Assembly (NCBI RefSeq): GCF_018398315.1
Contig: NZ_JAHBRW010000003.1
Span: forward strand, 124,001-188,000
Source of the DNA: Chelatococcus sp. YT9
Lineage (GTDB): Bacteria > Pseudomonadota > Alphaproteobacteria > Rhizobiales > Beijerinckiaceae
DNA: 64,000 nucleotides
Direction of reading: 5' to 3'
Part shown: positions 18,810 to 27,038 of the stretch, piece after piece
Numbering within the stretch: position 1 is the stretch's first letter
Layout: each line of letters begins with the position of its first letter
Position numbers and translations under genes: made by a program
Notes under the pieces: generated by a model
Told to the model about the DNA's origin: nothing
Database searches by the model: none
What the model saw: only the letters and a program-made list of their open reading frames with translations

Positions 18810-20396
18810 ATGACCGCGCAACCTGGTTATCGCATAAAGCTCGACGTGATGTCGGGGTGTCGACTCGAAACGTCGGTCTATAGCCGCGCCACAGGGAGCG
18901 CTTTGGGTCGTGACTATGAGATTGCGTCTGACGGCGTGGATACGCCACGGGGATTCGGTGGCGCGCTGCACTTTCTTGACATCTCGGCAGTAGGAGGCGC
19001 TGCCTATCTTGGACCACTATCGACAAGCGCGGCAACAAAACTTTCCCCGATCTTTGACTTTCTCGGTGGACTATTCGGCGTGCAGGTGCCAGCGCTGCTG
19101 ACAGGCGGCCTTGGGGTACGAGGGGATGACGGATCCGCAGCGAGCGTCGAAGGAGGTGAGCAACTCACGTTTCGCCTCGGCAGTGAACTCTACGGGCTCG
19201 GCGCCAGCATCCGCACCCAAGCGATCGATAGCGCAAAATTCGATCTCATCAATGTGAAAGGCAGCGGACTGGTGAAGGCTGAGCTATTCCACGCAGGAAG
19301 CAAGGTAGGTGAACAACTCGTGCCCGTGAGTGGAAATGGGATAGCAATATCGAGCCCGAACCACGAATCCTTTGACGAAATCAGGCTTAGTGCGCAGGGC
19401 AGCCTGGCTTTCTCAATTGCAGGTGCCGAGTTTCTGACCCAAGATGCTAATTCTGCTCCAATCGCTCAGACGCTCACCATCCATACACCCGAGGACGTAG
19501 CTATCGACCTGGGCTTTCTGGCAATTGACCCCGACGGGGATGTCATCACGTTCTCAACCGCTCCCACAAGCCCTCATGGCATCTTCAGTCAGGCCTCCGA
19601 TGGCCAATGGACGTTCACGCCTGATGCTGATTTTAGCGGGATTGTCGACGCGGGCTACGTTGTAACTGACGGCATCCATTCGTCGCATGGCGCGATCCAG
19701 ATTACGGTCGATCCCGTGAACGATATACCAGTCGCGAACGCGGACGACTATGCCGTCCAAGGCGGTCAGCCACTCGTCATATCTGTCGACAATGGTGTCT
19801 TGCGCAATGACAGCGATAGCGATGGACCCTCGGCCCTACAAGCTGTGTTGGTAGAAGGGCCATCACGAGGGACTATAGAGCTCGCGGCCGACGGCTCATT
19901 TGTCTACACGCCCGAGGACTATCGGAAGAATTGGTACGACGACGAGAACTATAGCTATCACTCTCGACCCGTAATGTTCACGTATCAGGCGACCGACGGC
20001 AACGCGGCCTCAACCGCGACAACGATTACGATTAACTTACAACTAGGGCCTGGCAAGTTGATATACGGCAATGGGTCTGATCCTTCGCCAGTTTCCGGTC
20101 ATTTTTACTCCACGAATGTTTATTACTATAATTCCACCGAGAACGCGAGAGATATTGCGGGATTCCACGATGCCATCAATGCCATTCGCGTCGCTGAGGG
20201 AATGTCCATAGAGCTATCCAATTACAGATCCTACTCAAAAGGAGATCCAACTTTGCGAGACACCGTTTTCCGGATCACAGATGGTACTGGAGAGGCGTTT
20301 ATAACAATAATCGACACAACTTTGAGTCAAAATGGAATCAACTTTGTTCTCGACCAAACTCGTTGGGATTTCCCATGGTCGGAGCCGCTGCCTTAA
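18810..20396 (+). CDS. Cadherin-like (tandem-95/VCBS type) surface protein
   Basis: This is a 528-residue protein starting at the ATG at 18810 behind GGGGAAGAGG. After about 210 residues of beta-rich sequence it holds two repeats of the bacterial cadherin-like type: NSAPIAQTLTIHTPEDVAID with AIDPDGDVITFS and DGQWTFTPDADFSGIVDAGY; and IPVANADDYAVQGGQPLVIS with VLRNDSDSDG and DGSFVYTPEDY. The C-terminal 100 residues are Tyr/Asn-rich and end WDFPWSEPLP. There is no Sec signal and no RTX repeats, so export could be by a type I system with an atypical tail. Adhesion or matrix functions are usual for the family. Its last codons overlap the stop of the convergent LuxR gene by four bases. Confidence 0.7.
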   Translation: MTAQPGYRIKLDVMSGCRLETSVYSRATGSALGRDYEIASDGVDTPRGFGGALHFLDISAVGGAAYLGPLSTSAATKLSPIFDFLGGLFGVQVPALLTGGLGVRGDDGSAASVEGGEQLTFRLGSELYGLGASIRTQAIDSAKFDLINVKGSGLVKAELFHAGSKVGEQLVPVSGNGIAISSPNHESFDEIRLSAQGSLAFSIAGAEFLTQDANSAPIAQTLTIHTPEDVAIDLGFLAIDPDGDVITFSTAPTSPHGIFSQASDGQWTFTPDADFSGIVDAGYVVTDGIHSSHGAIQITVDPVNDIPVANADDYAVQGGQPLVISVDNGVLRNDSDSDGPSALQAVLVEGPSRGTIELAADGSFVYTPEDYRKNWYDDENYSYHSRPVMFTYQATDGNAASTATTITINLQLGPGKLIYGNGSDPSPVSGHFYSTNVYYYNSTENARDIAGFHDAINAIRVAEGMSIELSNYRSYSKGDPTLRDTVFRITDGTGEAFITIIDTTLSQNGINFVLDQTRWDFPWSEPLP

Positions 20397-21535
20397 AGTT
20401 TATCCCCTACTCCCGAAGGCCCTTGCATTAATAGACGTACTAGCTCCACCTGCCGGTGTGTGCCAGTTTTCAGAAAGATCGAGCGGAGATGAGTTCGGAC
20501 CGTCTCGCGAGTGATGCCAAATTGTTCGGCCGCCTCGCTAAGGGATCGGCCATCCAATAGCGCAGAAACCAACCGCTGCTCTGCTGCCGTTAGCCGGTAG
20601 GGGTTTCTTGCGTTATCCTTTACGACCATTTCGATTCGGTGGGCCGCACGCTGGAAGATGACTAGTGCATACAATGTCGGAGGAAAGAGTGACGCTATCC
20701 CAGAGAAATTGCTAGTCCGATCGCGAATGGGAAGAACGATGACATTGAACGAGCCAGACGGTTGTCGCGCAGACGTTACAGGCTTGGACTTCTTGGCTCC
20801 GCAGGCTCGAGCTACTTGTTCCTCCAGCCATTCGTTCCAACCACAGGGGCTCAGGAGCAGTCTCCCTTTAGGGGACAATGAGAGTGTGCTTCCTGATTCA
20901 AGCAACTGCTGCGCAGCGCCGTTGTGGTCGCGAACCACGCAATTGGTGTCGACGAGAAAGGCCGCTTCGGTCAGAGCTCCAGGCAGGTCTGTGCGGGCAG
21001 CGGTGGGGTGAAAAACACGCGCTGCGGCTATCGACCGACGGAGACGAGGCGCAATAGCGGAAAGTAGCTTCCTCGCATCGCGGTGATGAGCCTCGTTGTG
21101 CCGGATGCTATAATGAAGATCGATAGAGGCATTTCGACCGCTCTCCTGAAAGAGCTTCAGGCCCGTGGCGCTAAGCGCATTGCCAGCGCCACGGAGCCAA
21201 TCTGTATAGAACTCGGTATTTTCGAATGACGACGACGGCAACGTGTCTTCCGTCCATACGGGGACCATTAATGGCGCCTCCGCCATTATGGGAACCCACG
21301 GATTCAGTGCAGCATAGTGCTGGGTGTAAGACGCTATGTAAGTCATATCCCAGCCCCGGAGTAGGATCGGCGTGGTACCCGGCGCTAAGGAATCTCGTGT
21401 GTGAAGCACAATTTGCGTCTCGGGCATGAGGTGATGCATCGCATCGAGCGCGTCGTCCCACCCTTTAGGGTCGAATGTCGCCTCGTCGATAAGCTCCCCA
21501 ATTTCGGCTACGCGCCGCGAAAACTTGTTAGTCAT
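20393..21535 (-). CDS. LuxR-family transcriptional regulator
   Basis: This 380-residue protein has a C-terminal LuxR/FixJ helix-turn-helix at about residues 312-370: YRLTAAEQRLVSALLDGRS, AAEQFGITRETVRTHLRSIF, TGTHRQVELVRLL. The N-terminal 300 residues lack a receiver domain or a clear autoinducer-binding motif; a PAS-like segment (AFLVDTNCVVRDHNGAAQQLL) lies at about residues 190-215. Proteins of this shape are common orphan regulators in alphaproteobacteria. It converges on the cadherin-like gene, with stop codons overlapping, so antisense coupling of the two is possible. The ATG at 21535 has a weak upstream site. Confidence 0.85.
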   Translation of the reverse strand: MTNKFSRRVAEIGELIDEATFDPKGWDDALDAMHHLMPETQIVLHTRDSLAPGTTPILLRGWDMTYIASYTQHYAALNPWVPIMAEAPLMVPVWTEDTLPSSSFENTEFYTDWLRGAGNALSATGLKLFQESGRNASIDLHYSIRHNEAHHRDARKLLSAIAPRLRRSIAAARVFHPTAARTDLPGALTEAAFLVDTNCVVRDHNGAAQQLLESGSTLSLSPKGRLLLSPCGWNEWLEEQVARACGAKKSKPVTSARQPSGSFNVIVLPIRDRTSNFSGIASLFPPTLYALVIFQRAAHRIEMVVKDNARNPYRLTAAEQRLVSALLDGRSLSEAAEQFGITRETVRTHLRSIFLKTGTHRQVELVRLLMQGPSGVGDKL

Positions 21536-21728
21536 TGCGGCCTTCCCCCAGCTGCGCCATTCGTCTGGATCTTATTTTAACACACGATCGGCAGAAGCAC
21601 AGCGGACGGATAAGATGCTTATAGCATCGCTCATCGCCGAGCGACACACAACGTGGGGTCGAACGCGATAGATCCTTTCAGCCAAAGCGCGAATTCTCAG
21701 TCTCAGCAATTAAATGAGGAGAAAGCTC

Positions 21729-22286
21729 GTGACGTCAAACAAGGAACAAGTAGAATCCCCCGCTGCTACCGGCGAGGAAACTCAAACACTTCCATGTGCA
21801 AGTATGGCGCAAAACCTCATCCCGTTGTCGACTTACAAGCGAGCCTACCACGCTGAAATTGGCAAACTTCTTAGACAGGCGGCCGACGCTGTCGGGGAAA
21901 AGAGGAGCCTTTCTGAACTCATCGACACGATGATAGATCTCAAGCGAGATAACGAGAAGCTCATGTTCTGCTACTGGGGCCCTATCCCAATCGAGTGCGC
22001 TTGGAGTGCTTTTATTTGCAATGTCCCTGAATACACCTCTCCACTCGCGGACGGACGGCCCGTTGAAGGAAGGGGAGCGACACCGGAGATTGCCGCGCGC
22101 AATCTCATGGCAGCTCTTGCGACTTCCCACCCAAAAAATAGTCGCGCACAAACGAAACCCGCCAAGCGGGGCGCGTCATGGCGGGTTGGGGAGATGGATC
22201 AGAGTTTCTATCCGTCGGCTTGGGGATCGACGGTTTTAACTAATCTACGGCCCAAACCGTCGCGGTCAAGCATCGACCCCCGTTAG
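21729..22286 (+). CDS. Hypothetical protein reading into the repeated leader
   Basis: I prefer the GTG at 21729, which has GAGGAGA eight bases upstream, to the ATG at 21714 that overlaps that site. The product is about 185 residues. Residues 1-140 look real: LIPLSTYKRAYHAEIGKLL, a helix SLSELIDTMIDLKRDNEKL, and TPEIAARNLMAALATSH. The last 45 residues are encoded by the repeated MGDYP leader (from 22147), which is read in a different frame at its other copy. The native stop was therefore probably lost, or the C-terminus is simply read-through of a noncoding repeat. No family recognised. Confidence 0.5.
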   Translation: MTSNKEQVESPAATGEETQTLPCASMAQNLIPLSTYKRAYHAEIGKLLRQAADAVGEKRSLSELIDTMIDLKRDNEKLMFCYWGPIPIECAWSAFICNVPEYTSPLADGRPVEGRGATPEIAARNLMAALATSHPKNSRAQTKPAKRGASWRVGEMDQSFYPSAWGSTVLTNLRPKPSRSSIDPR

Positions 22287-22410
22287 GCGAAATCCCCGTT
22301 TGCCAAAGCTGGTTAACGTTCGCTAAAATCATGGTTATTGGCTTAAGCGGTGCCGTGTTAGACGGGGGTCAGGCACGTGTAGCGACATCTACAGGTTTGG
22401 GGGACGGGTT
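22147..22410 (+). repeat. Conserved leader of the MGDYP module, copy 2
   Basis: This matches 12658-12925: the same AACCCGCC/GGCGGGTT inverted repeat, the GGGGAGATGGATCAGAGTTT and GGCTTGGGGATCGACGGTTT blocks, TTTGCCAA followed by TGGTTAACGTTCGCTA, GACGGGGGTC, and GGGGGAC just before the start codon. The length is within a few bases of copy 1. Confidence 0.75.
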
Positions 22411-22614
22411 ATGGGGGACTATCCGAATGTGCGCGCTGATGGCGCGAGCATAGAAGTCGAGCTTGAACGGGGCTTTAAGCTCGTCGCCTATGTCGGCGAT
22501 CCCAACGTTGCGGCCTTGCTCGAGGAACTCTGGAGCATAAGGGACAGCTCGCCAGTCCGCATCGCACGCTTGAAAAAGCATTTTCGTCAGACTGCGCCCA
22601 CTCTCAAGAAATAA
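22411..22614 (+). CDS. MGDYP-module small protein, copy 2
   Basis: This 67-residue protein starts MGDYPNVRADGASIEVELER and continues KLVAYVGDPNVAALLEELW and VRIARLKKHF. It is the shorter paralogue of the product at 12926 and lacks that copy's C-terminal helix. It ends overlapping the convergent DUF2441-type gene by 11 bases. It is probably a small two-layer alpha/beta protein. Function unknown. Confidence 0.7.
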   Translation: MGDYPNVRADGASIEVELERGFKLVAYVGDPNVAALLEELWSIRDSSPVRIARLKKHFRQTAPTLKK

Positions 22615-23125
22615 TCTCTTCGACGCGCAACGGCCCTTCGATCAGAACCTCAACTTTGCCCCGTGGCGCCTCATGCCAGTAGGCATGAGCACAATAGGGC
22701 ACGTACTCGATAAAACCTTTAGACTGGTGCATTCCGATCATGTCGTAGTGTCCAAGATGTATTTTCGCGCTCGGATCCACGAGACGCACACGACACAGCT
22801 CGCCAACGCCTTTTCTTACGTTGGTACGGAACCACCGAGCTTCGGCCTCGTCGCGAAAGGCAAAAAGACTCTCCAAGCGAGATGGAAAATCTGGCGGTCT
22901 AGCGGCTTCAAATGCCACCTCCCAAAGCAAACTGATCCACGCAGGATCATACCCTTCCGGCACCTGATGAGGAATTGCCCGCATTGTTCTACCCCAATAT
23001 CCAGGCAGCAGAACGTCACCGGGTGTGACCGCGGTTTTTCCGCGCGTTACATGATAATAGTCAACCTCGAGCCGTACCAAACCCGCCCTCCCAGCGCATA
23101 ACCAGCCACGGCTAAGCTTACGCAT
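22604..23125 (-). CDS. DUF2441-like protein
   Basis: This 173-residue protein begins with a basic stretch and then VDYYHVTRGKTAVTPGDVLLPGYWGRTM, which fits the DUF2441 pattern YYHVTR...L.PGD.I.PG.WG. The middle holds SLLWEVAFEAARPPDFPSR and a helix AFRDEAEARWFR. The YYHVT opening resembles the 'lYHxT' start of some ADP-ribosyltransferase-fold families, but I cannot show catalytic residues, so no activity is claimed. The gene converges on the MGDYP copy 2 gene and lies downstream of a hairpin terminator that separates it from the exported-protein gene. Confidence 0.6.
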   Translation of the reverse strand: MRKLSRGWLCAGRAGLVRLEVDYYHVTRGKTAVTPGDVLLPGYWGRTMRAIPHQVPEGYDPAWISLLWEVAFEAARPPDFPSRLESLFAFRDEAEARWFRTNVRKGVGELCRVRLVDPSAKIHLGHYDMIGMHQSKGFIEYVPYCAHAYWHEAPRGKVEVLIEGPLRVEEIIS

Positions 23126-23166
23126 GCGTATCCTTTAGGCAATAGCACTGGGCGCCGGGAACATAA

Positions 23167-23196
23167 AAGCCCCGCTAGCGCTGCGTGGCGGGGCTT
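23167..23196 (-). terminator. Rho-independent-type hairpin
   Basis: AAGCCCCGC pairs with GCGGGGCTT around an 11-base loop, 35 bases past the stop of the minus-strand exported-protein gene. In the minus-strand direction it is followed by a few T's (TTTTATG). Confidence 0.7.
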
Positions 23197-23230
23197 GACG
23201 CCTTATCTTGTCGAACTCTTCTTGCTGCAG

Positions 23231-23857
23231 CTAGAAGCCAGGAAGCTTCCAACTGGGGACCGTGTCAGGAACGTTCAATCTCGTGTCGTTGTTCCTACTG
23301 AGCCACGGTGAGGAGCCGCTGGGCAAACACTTGCCAGGGAAGGCACTCCATCCTAGTTTCTTATTGACAAAAATGACGTCAAACGTGGCCATCGCCCGTA
23401 CCCGCTTCCCGCGCTTCTTTGGCACTACGGTGCTAATCTCTAGAAAATCCTGCCTCGGCCCTTGTCGGCGGGACACAGTCGCATCGAAGGATGCATCCTC
23501 CGTAAATTCCACACCGTCATATTGCTTTCCTACTGGAACCGCTGTGCAAATTGTATATCCCTCAGGGGCATAAAAATAGTTATTCTGATCCTGTTCGGAT
23601 TTCTTATTTACTGATTGATCTATTGCGTAAAGACCTGCATTAACGGCAGTCCCCGAGCATCCCAGCGCCGCGCATGCGGCTTGGACCAGCGCGTGCCCCT
23701 CCTTTGAATTCAGTTGTTCTACGCCCTTTTCGATAGCACTTTGGTTCGTTTCCCGCTTGTACGTAATGCGTTGGACGACGAAATCAGGCTGTGTTGACTG
23801 AGCGATCGCCCCGGTCGGGAGAAGACTGCAAACCACAACTAACGATAGTGATTTCAT
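23231..23857 (-). CDS. Exported protein of unknown function
   Basis: I chose the ATG at 23857 (MKSLSLVVVCSLLPTGAIAQ), which gives a good Sec signal peptide and has GGGGGA a few bases upstream. The mature part (about 190 residues) has VQRITYKRETNQSAIEKGV, a Cys pair (QAACAALGCSG), FYAPEGYTICTAVPV and a basic segment VPKKRGKRVRAMATFDV, ending in WKLPGF. It is probably a small soluble periplasmic domain stabilised by disulfides. No family recognised. It lies about 140 bases from copy 2 of the 200-bp noncoding repeat, the same arrangement as the exported gene at 14441-15531. Confidence 0.65.
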   Translation of the reverse strand: MKSLSLVVVCSLLPTGAIAQSTQPDFVVQRITYKRETNQSAIEKGVEQLNSKEGHALVQAACAALGCSGTAVNAGLYAIDQSVNKKSEQDQNNYFYAPEGYTICTAVPVGKQYDGVEFTEDASFDATVSRRQGPRQDFLEISTVVPKKRGKRVRAMATFDVIFVNKKLGWSAFPGKCLPSGSSPWLSRNNDTRLNVPDTVPSWKLPGF

Positions 23858-23998
23858 TGTGTCCCCCATTCTAAAAGCGCTCTTACATACGATCTAAACT
23901 GCCGACTTGCTATCCTCCGTTTGGGGTAGTGTTCGAAGCTGACACCAATCGGGTTTGCGTTGCGTGGTCCGAATATTCACGGATGTGGTTCTTCATAT

Positions 23999-24199
23999 GT
24001 TGCACAAATGTTACACGCAGCTTATGGGAAAGCTGAGCGCATCGCTGATTATCGCAAGAGCTAGAATAGAGATCTAAGCACGCGCTAGAACGAGCAGGGA
24101 AGCTCACTGAGCAGCATCCGATAGCGTCAGAGTACACAGACAGCTGACAGACAGGGACACGTCTCACAGAGCGTTTAAAAGTATCCAGCAATACAGCTT
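23999..24199. repeat. 200-bp noncoding repeat, copy 2
   Basis: This is the partner of 15658-15858. The 53-base identical core starts AGATCTAAGCACGCGCTAGA. The outer TTGCACAAATGTTAC block faces the exported-protein gene as in copy 1. It marks the left border of the unusual island that begins at about 24.2 kb. Confidence 0.65.
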
Positions 24200-24748
24200 T
24201 CCCGCTAACCGTAAAGAAAGAAAAGGCAGTGCTGGCTTAGCGAAGGGCTAGTGAGGCATATAACGTACAAACAAGACACCTGAGCCCGGAGAGACGAGCG
24301 TGTCTTAGGGGAGAGAAGGGAAGGTGGACCGGTGAGAATGAGAGAGTGGCAAGTGTGAGAGGGGGAACGTTGGTGCGAGGCGAAAAGGGTGTGGTTGAGA
24401 GTAGGGTGAAGGTGTGGTTGAGAGTGAGCCGGTGAGTGGTGAGATAGCTGGGGGAGCGGCACATCCACGGCTTCCCACAAACCACCATAACCTTCCTTGG
24501 CTAACCAGGACCGGAACAGTCCATCTTCACCAGGCCAAGGGGTCTCTTTTTCTCAGGCCACCAAGACGGGTCTTCCAAAACCAGGCCACTAAGACCCAGA
24601 GCCGGAATGAGGAGCTTTCTCTCTCACTCCCTCTCACAGCCACACAGACCCATGGACCGGGATATCATTTCCACACCAAAGCAACCGCGATCCTGTTCCG
24701 GAAGAGGTCTCAATGGCGCTGGTGCACGAAGTTCCGCTCGGAGAGATT

Positions 24749-24770
24749 GTTAAGAGATACTTCTCTTAAC
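24749..24770. repeat. Inverted repeat GTTAAGAG/CTCTTAAC
   Basis: Eight-base arms around a six-base loop in the gene-free island. It could be a terminator or a protein-binding palindrome. Confidence 0.4.
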
Positions 24771-24784
24771 ACCCTAACTAGTGA

Positions 24785-24808
24785 GTATATATATATTTAT
24801 ATATATAC
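24785..24808. repeat. AT palindrome
   Basis: Arms GTATATATATA and TATATATATAC are separated by two T's. This is an easily melted or cruciform-prone site in an otherwise GC-rich replicon. Confidence 0.5.
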
Positions 24809-25666
24809 GAACGGTATTACTACGTGTGCGCGTGTGACGTGCATATGTGCGCGATAGAGGCTCCACACCTCTCAGTCAACTCTAAAATGGAGGGAAGGGG
24901 CAAAAAATTCGAGGCGCGCCGCTGACACCTTCCGGTCAATTCTCCCGTTCCGAGCCAGTCCGCCTTTATGGCGCATTTGCCTCAAACCCATGGAAATCCT
25001 CAATTCTGCGTGGTAGCTCATGGAGCGCCACCTGTGAGACGCACCGGCCGCGGAACACCATGGCGCTAAAATGGCCGTAGAGGTCCCATAAGTCAGTTAT
25101 TACTTACTTCCGCTACCACCGTAGCTGACACCTCCCTCGACCCTGCTCCCCGGCCTTCTCTGGCCATTCTAGAGGGTAAGCATCGCTGATATGAGGGTGA
25201 GGGGTTGAACTAACCCTCAGACTCTCTGAATCGGATCGTGGATCGGTTGAGGTTCCCGGAACGGACAGGAACCAGCCGCGGAAATTTTAGGATCGGCCAG
25301 CATCCGGCTCCGGAACCGCTCCACGGCACAACGGATCCCCGTGGCTCAGGATGGCGCAGTGGGTCGCGGCACGGCTTGGCCGAGGTGCTGGGTCTCCGCT
25401 CCATGGCGGCAATGAGCCGTCTGATGAGCGCCACAACCGAAAGCGCTCCCGAACGAGATCTCATCTCGTCTGAGAGCGCCTATGCAGCTGTGATGTCTCG
25501 ATAATCTGATCAGTTCGCGTGTGGAATGCAAGCGGGCATTCTCCGGCGATCCATGGTGATTTCTGCAGTCGATTTCCCTCGGCGCTATAGCTGCTATCAG
25601 CTGCCGATTTTATCCCTCATCTCAAAGAGCGAGAAAGACGAGTCAACACACAAGCGAGTCACGATT

Positions 25667-25997
25667 ATGCCCAACGTCTTCCAAGTCAGTACTGCGTCCT
25701 ACAATCAGGAAGCTGATACGCTAACTGCTTCGGTGTTTCTGACCCGCAGCTACCTCGACCCCGACGAGACGATTGCTGAAAGCGATGCCTTCGAGAAGTT
25801 CCGGATCGTGCTCAACTTCGCCGATCGCGTCTCGAGCATTGTCGATCGACAAGACCGAGGATTACGAGATCGATTATCACCCACACGTTCTGACGTGCTT
25901 CGCCAAGGCGTTCAAGAACGCTTACGCGGAGCTCAGTCACGATGCGAGCCCCGCGGACGTCTTCGATAAGTTCTTCACGTTCGACGTCCCGCTGTAA
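25667..25997 (+). pseudogene. Small hypothetical protein, frameshifted
   Basis: The first frame, from the ATG at 25667, reads MPNVFQVSTASYNQEADTLT and DAFEKFRIVLNFADRVSS. Near 25845 the sensible continuation is one frame over: DKTEDYEIDYHPHVLTCFAK, then AYAELSHDASPADVFDKFF, ending at 25997. The span of 331 nt is one base too long, so a single-base insertion (within GTCGATCGAC) restores a protein of about 109 residues. It is acidic, soluble and of unknown family. It is the first of a row of small genes in the island. Confidence 0.6.
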
Positions 25998-26068
25998 GCG
26001 CCGGCAGCTACCACCCGCAATCCGTTGCTCGCTCTGCGACTATCAATCGTCAACAGAGAGACAACGCC

Positions 26069-26212
26069 ATGCCAAGCAACATTTTCAGCGCTTCACTCCA
26101 CCTTTTCGTCGGGCTCGCTATCTGCGCCGCGCTCATCGTCGTCACCATCGAATTTGCCGCGGGCTGCGGTATGGATGGTCGATGCGTTTTCATCTCGGAG
26201 GACGTGCAGTGA
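26069..26212 (+). CDS. 47-residue single-pass membrane protein
   Basis: The translation starts MPSNIFSASLHLFVGLAICA. One hydrophobic helix spans about residues 10-31, followed by a Cys-containing tail (AGCGMDGRCVFISEDVQ). The start has AGAGAGA about seven bases upstream. The stop overlaps the GTG of the next small gene (GTGA), a sign of translational coupling. Too short for a family call; such mini-membrane proteins are typical of phage and plasmid small-gene clusters. Confidence 0.55.
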   Translation: MPSNIFSASLHLFVGLAICAALIVVTIEFAAGCGMDGRCVFISEDVQ

Positions 26213-26373
26213 ACACCGAGGCACTTGAGGTCCGCCTCCAAACCACCGTGACCGCCTACACTGTGGGGGCGCATGTCTACGTTCAATGCGGCTCCACCGC
26301 CGAGATCGGGCGCGGCAAGACCGAGCAGGAAGCCTGTATGGATCTCTTAAGAAAAATGGGGCTCGAACCCTAA
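26209..26373 (+). CDS. 54-residue hypothetical protein, coupled to the preceding gene
   Basis: The GTG at 26209 has GGAGGA ten bases upstream (inside the previous gene) and overlaps its stop. The protein reads MNTEALEVRLQTTVTAYTVG, then AHVYVQCGSTAEIGRGKTE and QEACMDLLRKMGLEP. The beta-beta-alpha outline resembles small double-stranded-RNA-binding or phage-type accessory proteins, but nothing specific can be claimed. Confidence 0.55.
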   Translation: MNTEALEVRLQTTVTAYTVGAHVYVQCGSTAEIGRGKTEQEACMDLLRKMGLEP

Positions 26374-26717
26374 CAGCCGGCCCAGGATCCCTCACCGGAT
26401 CTCCTGGGTCTGTCAGTCCCGTCTCCCATGGTTTTCCACGCCTTGCGATGGGTCCAGTCCGCCTCGGCCAGGCACGGTCCGGTCTCTTCAGGCCAGGCCA
26501 CGGCGCCCCAGAACTCCCCATGCAGATCCGCGGAACACGCCTATCTCGCCATCATGCCGCGGCTTGCCACACCTAGCCGGAACTCTCCGTGATTGAGCGT
26601 GAGTTTTCTCCCTAAGTTGTTGCAGCTGTTACCGATTCTATCCCGAAAAGTGCTGCGTCATTGTGATCATGTCGAAACGAGATCGACATCAACACACACA
26701 AGAACGCGAGACATGAC
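26374..26717. other. Gene-free gap with CCATGG and CCGGAA words
   Basis: No gene is seen. It contains CCATGG at 26426, ACGGTCCGGTCTC and AGCCGGAACTC, in keeping with the word bias of the rest of the island. Confidence 0.4.
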
Positions 26718-27038
26718 ATGAACGCTCTTCGCAACAATTCTCTCATTGAGGCTCTCACTGACGTCGTCGAGTTCGAAGAGGCGATGACTGAGAGCATGCG
26801 CAAGGGCGCGATGCAGATTAATTCTCGACTGCACGTGCATGCTAAGCAGCAGCTGTCATCGTTCGTGGATCGCGTTCTGCGTGCTCGCAACTATGTCGGT
26901 CTGCAGAACAGACTCTATGACGAACTTCCCTGGGACGAAGCGCAAAAGAGAAAGGAGCAGCGCGCACGCGAGCGTCGTCAGGCGATCGCATATCGAAAGG
27001 CACGACAGATGACGACGAATCTCGTCGCAGCGGAGTGA
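26718..27038 (+). CDS. Hypothetical helical protein
   Basis: This 106-residue protein starts MNALRNNSLIEALTDVVEFE and is almost wholly helical: MRKGAMQINSRLHVHAKQQL, SSFVDRVLRARNYVG, then a very basic helix EAQKRKEQRARERRQAIAYR. It could bind nucleic acid. No family recognised. It is one of several small genes in the island, all on the plus strand. Confidence 0.55.
   Translation: MNALRNNSLIEALTDVVEFEEAMTESMRKGAMQINSRLHVHAKQQLSSFVDRVLRARNYVGLQNRLYDELPWDEAQKRKEQRARERRQAIAYRKARQMTTNLVAAE

Larger units (their letters stand above)
24200..25666. other. Foreign-looking noncoding stretch with strand skew and CCATGG sites
   Basis: No gene is supported over about 1.4 kb. From about 24285 to 24455 the plus strand is strongly G-rich and C-poor, with GGTGTGGTTGAGAGT occurring twice; immediately afterwards the bias reverses to C-rich. 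Further on there are inverted repeats at 24749 and 24785 and several CCATGG sites (24650, 24988, 25058, 25401, 25551). GGAAATTTTAGGA at 25280 recurs at 27210. The composition is unlike the flanking genes. Confidence 0.6.

Noticed and set aside
24200-25200. CRISPR-like array in the repetitive island
   Set aside because: The repeated words are irregularly spaced and no constant repeat-spacer unit exists.
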